Origin: Apostichopus japonicus
Taxonomy: Eukaryota > Echinodermata > Holothuroidea > Aspidochirotida > Stichopodidae
Direction: 5' to 3'
DNA length: 60,000 nucleotides
Assembly: GCF_037975245.1 (NCBI RefSeq)
Contig: NC_092572.1
Span: 14,080,269-14,140,268, forward strand
The position numbers and the translations under genes are program-made. The notes under the pieces were generated by a model. It searched no databases and was not told where the DNA came from. It saw only the letters and a program-made list of their open reading frames with translations. This document shows, one piece after another, positions 14,101-26,100 of the stretch (its first letter is position 1; every line of letters begins with the position of its first letter).

Positions 14101-17100
14101 CATATGAACGGTATAAAAATTGAACGTAAAACAAAACGAACTATTTAGTTCTTGATTAACTATGTTGACTGACATCAATAAACACCTATATAAGTTGTCT
14201 TGAAATAAGTTCGATAATTAATTTGACATAAATGATACAAAATAGAGGATAACATCACGAACATAAAACCTTCGTTTCATTGATCATTAGTGAAGCAACA
14301 TTTCTGTTCAGCAAACTTGAAATTAAGAGAAAACAACTTGATTGTTGTATCAATGGCTGACGAGTTAATATAGATATATTTTAACGTACCCTTAGAAATA
14401 CCTTTTTTCTTATCCCAGGATGTTTTTATTAATACACATATATTAGGAACAGTAGTCCTGTAAACACAACGACTTCATCAGCCAATCAATCATTTGTTTC
14501 AGTAAAAAAAAAAAAATCGAATTTAAAAAGAAAAGCATACAAATGTATTTACTACTCAGTAATGTTTCCTTGTTATATAATGTATTTTATTATAACAATA
14601 ACTTTCTTTTTCTACCATTATTCTCTAATTAAAATAACTAGGGAACAACGTTAATGCTACAAACAACTGAAGGGAAATTAATTGACGAACAGAAAGCTCA
14701 TCAGGTTTGTTTCGATTATTCTTGATATTTACTATATGAGCTCGATACTTTATGACCAAATCATGAAAGTTGCTGTTTTATATTAATAAGAAATATGTAC
14801 ATTCACGATATTCCTTTACTAACTGTATAACCCAGGTTGTTTTTATTAATAAAAATATATTGAGAACTTTACCCTGTTAACACCATGAATTCATCAGCCA
14901 ATCAATCATTTGTTTAAGTAAATAAAAAAAAGTAAAAAAAAAACAAAATGTATTGACTACTCAGCTATTTTCCTTACTATATTATGTATCTTATTATAAA
15001 CAATACCTTTCTTTTTCTACCATTATTCTCAAATTAAAATAACTAGGGAACAAAGAAAAAGCTACAAACAACTGAAGGGAAATTAAGTAACGAACAGAAA
15101 GCTCATGAGGTTTGTTTCGATTATTCTTTATATTCACTATATGAGCTCGATACTTTATGACCAAATCATGTTCTATTCTAAGATGAAATATGTACATTCA
15201 CGATATACCTTACTAACTGTATGAAAATGGAACGTAGAACGAAACGAATTATTTAGTTCTCGATTAATTTTGTTTGATTAGCATCGATGCTCACACATAT
15301 GCATTGTCTTGAAATGAACACGAACATGAATTGACATGAATCATACACAATAACCGTTAGAAATATCTTTTTTTTTCTTATCCCATGACGTTGTTTATTA
15401 ATAACAGTATATGAGGAACAGTAACCCTGTAAGCACAACGACTTCATCAGCCAATCAATCATTTGTTTCAGTAAAAAGAGAAAATCGAATTTAAAAAGAA
15501 AAGCATACAAATGTATTTACTACTCAGTAATGTTTCCTTGTTATATAATGTATTTTATTATAACAATAACTTTTTTCCTCTACAATTATTCTCAAATTAA
15601 TATAACTAGGGAACAACGAAAAAGCTACAAACAACTGAAGGGAAATTAAGTGACGAACAGAAAGCTCATCAGGTTTGTTTCGATTATTCTTGATATTCAC
15701 TATATGAGCTCGATACTTTATGACCAAATCATGAAAATTGCTGTTCTATTCTAAGATGAAATATGTACATTCACGATATTCCTTACTAACTGTATGAAAA
15801 TGGAACGTAGAACGAAACGAATTATTTAGTTCTCGATTAATTTTGTTCGATTGGCATCGATGCTCACACATATGTATTGTCTTGAAATAAACACGAACAT
15901 GAATTGACATGAATCATACACAATAGAACAAAACATCACAAACATAAAACCTTCGTTATAGTGATAATTTAGAGAAGCAAACATCTCTGTTTACAAACTT
16001 GAAATTGAGAGGATTCAACATGATTGTTGTAATACTGTCTGAGGAGTTAATATTGAAATATTTAAACTTACCGTTAAAAATATCTTTCAATAACCCAGGA
16101 TGTTTTTATTAATAAAAATATATTGAGAACATTACCCTGTTAACACCATAAATTCATCAGCCAATCAATCATTTGTTTAGGTAAAAAAAAAACATACAAA
16201 TGTATTGACTACTCAGCTGTGTTTCCTTACTATATTATGTATTTTAATATAAACAATAACTTTCTTTTTCTACCATTTTTTCTCAAATTAAAACAACTAG
16301 GGAAAAACGGAAAAGCTACAAAAAACTGAAGGGAAATTAAGTGCCGAACAGAAAGCTCATCAGGTTTGTTTCGATTATTCTTTATATTCACTATATGAGC
16401 TCGAATTGGTATGACAAAATCATGAAAATTACTGTTTTATATTAATAAGAAATATGTACATTCACGATATTCCATATTAACGGTATAAAAATTGAACGTA
16501 AAACAAAACGAACTATTTAGTTCTTGATTAACTATGTTGACTGACATCAATAAACACCTATATAAGTTGTCTTGAAATAAGTTCGATAATTAATTTGACA
16601 TAAATGATACAAAATAGAGGATAACATCACGAACATAAAACCTTCGTTTCATTGATCATTAGTGAAGCAACATTTCTGTTCAGCAAACTTGAAATTAAGA
16701 GAAAACAACTTGATTGTTGTATCAATGGCTGACGAGTTAATATAGATATATTTTAACGTACCCTTAGAAATACCTTTTTTCTTATCCCAGGATGTTTTTA
16801 TTAATACACATATATTAGGAACAGTAGTCCTGTAAACACAACGACTTCATCAGCCAATCAATCATTTGTTTCAGTAAAAAAAAAAATCGAATTTAAAAAG
16901 AAAAGCATACAAATGTATTTACTACTCAGTAATGTTTCCTTGTTATATAATGTATTTTATTATAACAATAACTTTCTTTTTCTACCATTATTCTCTAATT
17001 AAAATAACTAGGGAACAACGTTAATGCTACAAACAACTGAAGGGAAATTAATTGACGAACAGAAAGCTCATCAGGTTTGTTTCGATTATTCTTGATATTT

Positions 17101-20100
17101 ACTATATGAGCTCGATACTTTATGACCAAATCATGAAAGTTGCTGTTTTATATTAATAAGAAATATGTACATTCACGATATTCCTTTACTAACTGTATAA
17201 CCCAGGTTGTTTTTATTAATAAAAATATATTGAGAACTTTACCCTGTTAACACCATGAATTCATCAGCCAATCAATCATTTGTTTAAGTAAATAAAAAAA
17301 AGTAAAAAAAAACAAAATGTATTGACTACTCAGCTATTTTCCTTACTATATTATGTATCTTATTATAAACAATACCTTTCTTTTTCTACCATTATTTTCA
17401 AATTAAAATAACTAGGGAACAAAGAAAAAGCTACAAACAACTGAAGGGAAATTAAGTAACGAACAGAAAGCTCATGAGGTTTGTTTCGATTATTCTTTAT
17501 ATTCACTATATGAGCTCGATACTTTATGACCAAATCATGTTCTATTCTAAGATGAAATATGTACATTCACGATATACCTTACTAACTGTATGAAAATGGA
17601 ACGTAGAACGAAACGAATTATTTAGTTCTCGATTAATTTTGTTTGATTAGCATCGATGCTCACACATATGCATTGTCTTGAAATGAACACGAACATGAAT
17701 TGACATGAATCATACACAATAACCGTTAGAAATATCTTTTTTTTTCTTATCCCATGACGTTGTTTATTAATAACAGTATATGAGGAACAGTAACCCTGTA
17801 AGCACAACGACTTCATCAGCCAATCAATCATTTGTTTGAGTAAAAAGAGAAAATCGAATTTAAAAAGAAAATCATACAAATGTATTTACTACTCAGTAAT
17901 GTTTCCTTGTTATATAATGTATTTTATTATAACAATAACTTTTTTCCTCTACAATTATTCTCAAATTAATATAACTAGGGAACAACGAAAAAGCTACAAA
18001 CAACTGAAGGGAAATTAAGTGACGAACAGAAAGCTCATCAGGTTTGTTTCGATTATTCTTGATATTCACTATATGAGCTCGATACTTTATGACCAAATCA
18101 TGAAAATTGCTGTTCTATTCTAAGATGAAATATGTACATTCACGATATTCCTTACTAACTGTATGAAAATGGAACGTAGAACGAAACGAATTATTTAGTT
18201 CTCGATTAATTTTGTTCGATTGGCATCGATGCTCACACATATGTATTGTCTTGAAATAAACACGAACATGAATTGACATGAATCATACACAATAGAACAA
18301 AACATCACAAACATAAAACCTTCGTTATAGTGATAATTTAGAGAAGCAAACATCTCTGTTTACAAACTTGAAATTGAGAGGATTCAACATGATTGTTGTA
18401 ATACTGTCTGAGGAGTTAATATTGAAATATTTAAACTTACCGTTAAAAATATCTTTCAATAACCCAGGATGTTTTTATTAATAAAAATATATTGAGAACA
18501 TTACCCTGTTAACACCATAAATTCATCAGCCAATCAATCATTTGTTTAGGTAAAAAAAAAAACATACAAATGTATTGACTACTCAGCTGTGTTTCCTTAC
18601 TATATTATGTATTTTAATATAAACAATAACTTTCTTTTTCTACCATTTTTTCTCAAATTAAAACAACTAGGGAAAAACGGAAAAGCTACAAAAAACTGAA
18701 GGGAAATTAAGTGCCGAACTGAAAGCTCATCAGGTTTGTTTCGATTATTCTTTATATTCACTGCATGAGCTCGATTTCGTATGACCAAATCACGAAAATT
18801 GCTGTTCTATTCTAAGAAGAAATATGTACATCCACGATATTCCTTACTAACTGTACGAAAATGGAACGTAGAACAAAACGAACTATTTAGTTCTCGATTA
18901 ATTTTGTTTGATTTTTTATTTGAATTCACGATATTCCTTATTAACGGTATAAAAGTTGTAAGGGTGACAGTAGACGTTGCCAAAACCGAAAAAGATATCT
19001 TGTTCGGAGAAAAAGAATTGCTTATTTAAGAAACGCATTTCGGCATTTAAGATAAACTTTGCCGTCACGTAGCAGTCCCAGGTAAGGCGCTCGATTGACT
19101 CCTCGTCATTGGAGATTCTGCCCCATCAAAAACAAAAGTCTAGTATCTAAAATCCTGTGCAGAAATCTGAACTGAAATAATTGAAGCATGACCTCAGAAA
19201 GATTGCTCCAAGGAATACTAAAAATGCGACGCCAGTCTGGCTTGGTAATTTCAACAAAATTATTTTGCCACTTTTGAATGGCGGTAGGCGGCCTAGAGAT
19301 TTTTTGAGTGGGTAACATTATTGAGAGGCTGAATAAGAATGAATACACATTTCAAACAATGTAGAAGATGGATTAGAAAAGTTAACATTACAACAACCAG
19401 ACCTCCTCTATGCAATTGGAATGGCATAAATTAAGCCCCAATAAGTTGTAAACGGGGAGCACGCAGCTGGTATTTATTTTCAAAAGCCTTAAAAGACAGA
19501 GGAGCTCCGTTCTCGTCGAAGCGATCACCCACAAATAAAATGCCTTTTTTTTATACAAAATATTGTTAAAAACAACATTACCATTAATGCGTAAGTGAGA
19601 GTTATTCCACAAATATTCATCTCCGAAAGAGTCTGTGGGTGTCATGTAAGTGATGTGACACCATGTCTCACAAATTTGCTTAATAAAACCGTTAGAATTG
19701 TTTTTGACATCAGATTTCTTAAAGTTGCATTTAAAAAATAGTGTTTTACCAAAAGATAACAAGTAGAGATCGAAGAAATTTTTCCACGATCCATCCATAT
19801 CATTTGTATATCGGCGAATCCAGGTACACTTCAAACTTTTAACAAAACTCTCAATGTGAGGTACTTTTAAACCCCCCTCACCTAAACAATTTATAATCGA
19901 TGAACGTTTAACCTTGTCTGGATTGCCATGCCAAACAAAATCAAAGATGATGTGTTCAACTTCTTTAATGAAGCTTTTTGGTGGATTTGGAATTATTAAA
20001 AACAGATACACTAGCTGAGAAAGCGCGAGTCTTTTAACAATTGTATTCCCTCCCACTGGGGTTAGATCTCTAGTAGACCAAATACGTAAACAAGTTTTTA

Positions 20101-23100
20101 GTCTGGATAGTTTAGGAATGAATATATCGTCGCCATTATTAGTAAAGACAATGCCTAAGAAATTTACTGGACCTTGAGTAAGTTTAATACCGAAATCACA
20201 AATAAACACTGGACTATGGTGAATAAAAGGGCCCAACGGAAACAAATAAGACTTGCTCAAAATCACGGCAAGACCAGACGAGAGCTTTAAGTGATTAATA
20301 ACACGAATAATTTCCGTGAGAGAATATCTGTTATGATCAATGAAAAAGACAGTGTCGTCCGCGTATTGAAGCAACCTTGTTTCCTTACCGGCAATATTAA
20401 TACCCCTTAGAATGTTATTACAATTATTTTTAATGCTAAAATTTATGCACACAGAATAAAAATGTAAGGGCTTAAGGGGCAGCCTTCCTTAACACCTCTA
20501 TTAATTGAAAAGAAGCCTGTAGTGTAACCATTGCTACACACACAAACCTTGCTGTTGTTATAAAGAACATGAATCCACTGTTTAAGTTATTGCCGAAATT
20601 AAAGAAAGGGAGAGTAGAGTGGATAAAGTTCCACTCCAATCTGTCAAAGGCTTTCTCAAGGTCAATCATAAAAAGAAAACCTACTACATTTGTTCTGAAG
20701 TATAATTAATCAGATCTTAAACAAATCTAATATTTTCGCCAACGAGTTTTCCTTTAATGAAACCGCTTTGCTGAGGACCGATTACATTAGGAATAACGAG
20801 TTCTAATTGGGACGTAAGTGCCTTAGCAACAATGTTGTAATCGGTATTCAGTAAAGTGATAGGACGGTTATTCGTAAGGCATGTAGCGACCTTTCCAGCT
20901 TTCAAAATAAGAGTTACACTTAAGAGTTAACAAAACGTACTTCTTAGTTCTCGATTAATTCTGTTTGACTGATATCAATAAACACATATATAATTTGTCT
21001 TGAAATAAGTACAAAAATCAATTGACATAAATCATACAAAATAGAAGATAACATCACGAACATAAAACCATGGTTTCATTGATTATTTAGTGAAGCAAAC
21101 ATCTCTGTTAAGACAAATTGAAATAAAGAGGAAACAACATGATTATTGTAATAATGGCTGAGGAGTTAATATGGATATATTTAAACTTACCGTTAGAAAT
21201 ACCTTTTTTTATCGCCTGATGTTTTGATTTATAAATATATATTAGGAACATTATCCTGTTAACACCGTGAATCCATCAGCCAATCAATCATTTGTTTGAG
21301 TAAAAAAAAAAAATCGAATTTAAAAAGAAAAGCATACAAATGTATTAACTACTCAGCAATGTTTCCTTTTTATATAATGTATTTTATTATAAACAATAAC
21401 TTTCTTTTCTACCATCATTCTCAAATTAAAATAACTAGGGAACAAAGGAAAAGCTACAAACCACTGAAGGGAAATTAAGTGCCGAACTGAAAGCTCATCA
21501 GGTTTGCTTCAATTATTCTTTATATATTTCATTTTTTCTCCTCCATATGTATTCACGATCACTCAACATGGTACACTTTAAAATTATAAATTGTCTGTTA
21601 CATATTTAAGCATCAGCAGTTAATATCAGCTTATGTAAGTAGACAGCAAAAGAAACCAACTGCACTACACACTGCTAAATAAGAAACATCTACGTAAACA
21701 GGTTTGGACAAAATGAAAAGGCATTTCTAAGCTCCGAAAAATTCACTATATTTTTCCGGGGCTGCTTTGGCTTAAAATATTTGAACTTTCAACGCTCAAA
21801 GCACATTTAAATTTATTAAAGAAATCATCGATATTTGGATCGGTATTACTTGTCTTGCAAACGAAAATATAACTAATTAACGGCATAAATATGGAACGTA
21901 TATAGAACAAAACGAACTATGCAGTTCTAGATTAATTCTGTTTGACTGACATCAATAAACACATATATAATTTGTCTTGAAATAAGTAGAAAAATCAATT
22001 GACATAAATCATACAAAATAGAAGATAACATCACGAACATAAAACCATGGTTTCATTGATTATTTAGTGAAGCAAACATCTCTGTTAAGACAAATTGAAA
22101 TAAAGAGGAAACAACATGATTATTGTAATAATGGCTGAGGAGTTAATATGGATATATTTAAACTTACCGTTAGAAATACCTTTTTTTTATCGCCTGATGT
22201 TTTGATTTATAAATATATATTAGGAACATTATCCTGTTAACACCATGAATCCATCAGCCAATCAATCATTTGTTTGAGTAAAAAAAACAACAGGAATTTA
22301 AAAAGAAAAGCATACAAATGTATTAACTACTCAGCAATGTTTCCCTTTTATATAATGTATTTTATTATAAACAATAACTTTCTTTTCTACCATCATTCTC
22401 AAATTAAAATAACTAGGGAACAAAGGAAAAGCTACAAACCACTGAAGGGAAATTAAGTGCCGAACTGAAAGCTCATCAGGTTTGCTTCGATTATTCTTTA
22501 TATATTTCATTTTTTTCTCCTCCATATGTATTCACGATCACTCAACATGGTACACTTTAAAATTATAAATTGTCTGTTACATATTTAAGCATCAGCAGTT
22601 AATATCAGCTTATGTAAGTAGACAGCAAAAGAAACCAATTGCACTACACACTGCTAAATAAGAAACATCTACGTAAACAGGTTTGGACAAAATGAAAAGG
22701 CATTTCTAAGCTCCGAAAAATTCACTATATTTTTCCGGGGCTGCTTTGGCTTAAAATATTTGAACTTTCAACGCTCAAAGCACATTTAAATTTATTAAAG
22801 AAATCATCGATATTTGGATCGGTATTACTTGTCTTGCAAACGAAAATATAACTAATTAACGGCATAAATATGGAACGTATATAGAACAAAACGAACTATG
22901 CAGTTCTAGATTAATTCTGTTTGACTGACATCAATAAACACATATATAATTTGTCTTGAAATAAGTAGAAAAATCAATTGACATAAATCATACAAAATAG
23001 AAGATAACATCACGAACATAAAACCATGGTTTCATTGATTATTTAGTGAAGCAAACATCTCTGTTAAGACAAATTGAAATAAAGAGGAAACAACATGATT

Positions 23101-26100
23101 ATTGTAATAATGGCTGAGGAGTTAATATGGATATATTTAAACTTACCGTTAGAAATACCTTTTTTTTATCGCCTGATGTTTTGATTTATAAATATATATA
23201 AGGAACATTATCCTGTTAACACCATGAATCCATCAGCCAATCAATCATTTGTTTGAGTAAAAAAAACAACAGGAATTTAAAAAGAAAAGCATACAAATGT
23301 ATTAACTACTCAGCAATGTTTCCCTTTTATATAATGTATTTTATTATAAACAATAACTTTCTTTTCTACCATCATTCTCAAATTAAAATAACTAGGGAAC
23401 AAAGGAAAAGCTACAAACCACTGAAGGGAAATTAAGTGCCGAACTGAAAGCTCATCAGGTTTGCTTCGATTATTCTTTATATATTTCATTTTTTTCTCCT
23501 CCATATGTATTCACGATCACTCAACATGGTACACTTTAAAATTATAAATTGTCTGTTACATATTTAAGCATCAGCAGTTAATATCAGCTTATGTAAGTAG
23601 ACAGCAAAAGAAACCAATTGCACTACACACTGCTAAATAAGAAACATCTACGTAAACAGGTTTGGACAAAATGAAAAGGCATTTCTAAGCTCCGAAAAAT
23701 TCACTATATTATTCCGGGGCTGCTTTGGCTTAAAATATTTGAACTTTCAACGCTCAAAGCACATTTAAATTTATTAAAGAAATCATCGATATTTGGATCG
23801 GTATTACTTGTCTTGCAAACGAAAATATAACTAATTAACGGCATAAATATGGAACGTATATAGAACAAAACGAACTATGCAGTTCTAGATTAATTCTGTT
23901 TGACTGACATCAATAAACACATATATAATTTGTCTTGAAATAAGTAGAAAAATCAATTGATATAAGTCATACAAAATAGAAGATAACATCACGAACATAA
24001 AACCATGGTTTCATTGATTATTTAGTGAAGCAAACATCTCTGTTAAGACAAATAGAAATAAAGAGGAAACAACATGATTATTGTAATAATGGCTGAGGAG
24101 TTAATATGGATATATTTAAACTTACCGTTAGAAATACCTTTTTTTTATCGCCTGATGTTTTGATTTATAAATATATATAAGGAACATTATCCTGTTAACA
24201 CCATGAATCCATCAGCCAATCAATCATTTGTTTGAGTAAAAAAAAAAAAACAGGAATTTAAAAAGAAAAGCATACAAATGTATTAACTACTCAGCAATGT
24301 TTCCCTTTTATATAATGTATTTTATTATAAACAATAACTTTCTTTTCTACCATCATTCTCAAATTAAAATAACTAGGGAACAAAGGAAAAGCTACAAACC
24401 ACTGAAGGGAAATTAAGTGCCGAACTAAAAGCTCATCAGGTTTGTTTCGATTATTCTTTATATATTTCATTTTTTTCTCCTCCATATGTATTCACGATCA
24501 CTCAACATGGTACACTTTAAAATTATAAATTGTCTGTTACATATTTAAGCATCAGCAGTTAATATCAGCTTATGTAAGTAGACAGCAAAAGAAACCAATT
24601 GCACTACACACTGCTAAATAAGAAACATCTACGTAAACAGGTTTGGACAAAATGAAAAGGCATTTCTAAGCTCCGAAAAATTCACTATATTTTCCGGGGC
24701 TGCTTTGGCTTAAAATATTTGAACTTTCAACGCTCAAAGCACATTTAAATTTATTAAAGAAATCATCGATATTTGGATCGGTATTACTTGTCTTGCAAAC
24801 GAAAATATAACTAATTAACGGCATAAATATGGAACGTATATAGAACAAAACGAACTATGCAGTTCTAGATTAATTCTGTTTGACTGACATCAATAAACAC
24901 ATATATAATTTGTCTTGAAATAAGTAGAAAAATAATTGACATCAATCATGCAAACTAGAAGATAACATCACAAACATCATCTACATGATAATAATGGATT
25001 GTAGAACAAAACGAATTATTTAGTTTCCGATTACTAATCAAAATTTATAGAAAAGGAATTACTCTGTAAACAACTTGAACTTATTAGTCAATCAATCAAT
25101 GTGTTGGCATACACAATAATGCAACATATAGTGAAAGTCATAAAACAATAGATATTCAAATGTAATTGTCCGTTAATCAGTTGACTTGACATATTCCTGG
25201 AACAGCTTATGATGAGAGTTATTACAATCAAAATAAAAAAAAACTGTTAGCAAACTGCTTATCCAATAGAGAGCCTGTGTAGGAGAATGTGTAAAAGTTT
25301 GTTGGCCTGACGTTTCGATCCTAGCAGGATCTTCTTCAAAGGATAAATGACAAGTAACAGTAACAGAAGGGACAAAAACACGCGTAGAATACAGACAGGT
25401 TAATGAACATGGTGAACACAAAAAGAGATAGATGTAAGGGGATTGGTAGACAAGGGATGGCGAGAAGAAAGAAAGAAACCAACAGGGGAAGAGGAGAGGT
25501 AGGAGATAAACAGTGGGGGGACAAAGAGAGAATTAAGGGAAGGGGCTAGGGAATACACTGGTGAAGGACAACGACAGAAAAGTGTGGAGAAGAAAGGATG
25601 GAAGAGAGCTATGAGAAGAGGAGTGATGGGGGAGGGGGACAAGGGGAGAAGGGGGGACAGAAGAAAAGTTTGACATGTCCTTCCTGAATGTTGAGCCCAT
25701 GAGGTTGAATGGTGTGAAGGCGTTGCATCCACAGTCTCTCTCTGCTTATTCGTACCAGGTTAGGACGGCTACCTAAGGATTCAATCCCCTGTATGGACAT
25801 GTCGTTAATGGTATGGTTGGGAAGGTTAAAGTGTTCTCCAACTGGGGTCTCAGTCTTCATGGTGTTGACTGTGGATCTGTGACAATCATTAGGAAAGACA
25901 TAACAGTCATAAAGTCATGCCGAAATTCTTGCTACTGAAAGCTCTGACAAACCACGAATAAAACACGCAGACAATCAAGAAGGAAGTATCATATTTTTGT
26001 ACAGCCAAATGTGTAAATTAACGTTTTTGATAGTAAGATTAAACTAAAACTTTAAACGACTAGCAAACTAGAGAAACTTGAGTATTAGGAAAGCGTTGAC

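Larger units (their letters stand above)
11619..18733. repeat. Higher-order repeat: 2.37-kb four-exon block in three copies
   Basis: Copies 11619-13991, 13992-16363 and 16364-18733 (2373, 2372 and 2370 bp) each contain four array exons in the same order. They differ only by a handful of substitutions and homopolymer lengths that I could spot, for example GCC/GCT in exons 6 and 10 and poly-A runs of 9-12. This points to a very recent block triplication, or to sequence exchange keeping the copies alike. An assembly duplication artefact is a possible alternative for part of it, though the small differences argue for real copies. Confidence 0.9.
9598..24439 (+). repeat. Gene A array: 21 tandem units each carrying one 63-bp coiled-coil exon
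   Basis: Each unit has the same layout: a T/C-rich tract, a conserved TCAAATTAAAATAACTAG acceptor, the 63-bp exon, CAG|GTTTGTTTCG donor, and an intron with shared blocks (for example GAACTATTTAGTTCTCGATTA and CATCAGCCAATCAATCATTTG). Spacing between exons is 404-428, 563, 691-713 or 978-981 bp depending on the intron type. All 21 exons keep length, phase and splice dinucleotides, which is hard to explain without selection or very recent copying. The consensus heptads are GTTEKLQ, TTEGKLI or TTEGKLS, and DEQKAHQ. Leu occupies positions 6 and 13, Thr/Lys position 3, Lys or Glu the other core positions, and His position 20, so the zipper is weaker than in gene B. Confidence 0.88.
20927..24990. 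repeat. 979-bp one-exon array units (three full copies plus partial flanks)
   Basis: Exons at 21439, 22417, 23396 and 24377 lie 978, 979 and 981 bp apart, and the whole intervening sequence is nearly identical. Unlike the other units each carries an extra ~350-bp segment (for example 21530-21880) between the donor and the usual intron blocks. The extra segment looks like an insertion that was then copied along with the exon. Its reverse strand has a short open stretch (YIFVCKTSNTDPNIDDFF) that I cannot assign. Confidence 0.88.

Noticed and set aside
12621-18096. Recurring 60-85-codon frames on both strands (for example at 12621, 14994 and 17363)
   Set aside because: They recur only because the DNA block is repeated, they run across exon and intron alike, and the plus-strand spliced reading explains the constraint better.
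9598-24439. Possible CRISPR-like or satellite array
   Set aside because: Repeats are 400-980 bp units with an embedded splice-bounded open exon and conserved intron blocks, in a eukaryotic gene; no short repeats with unique spacers.
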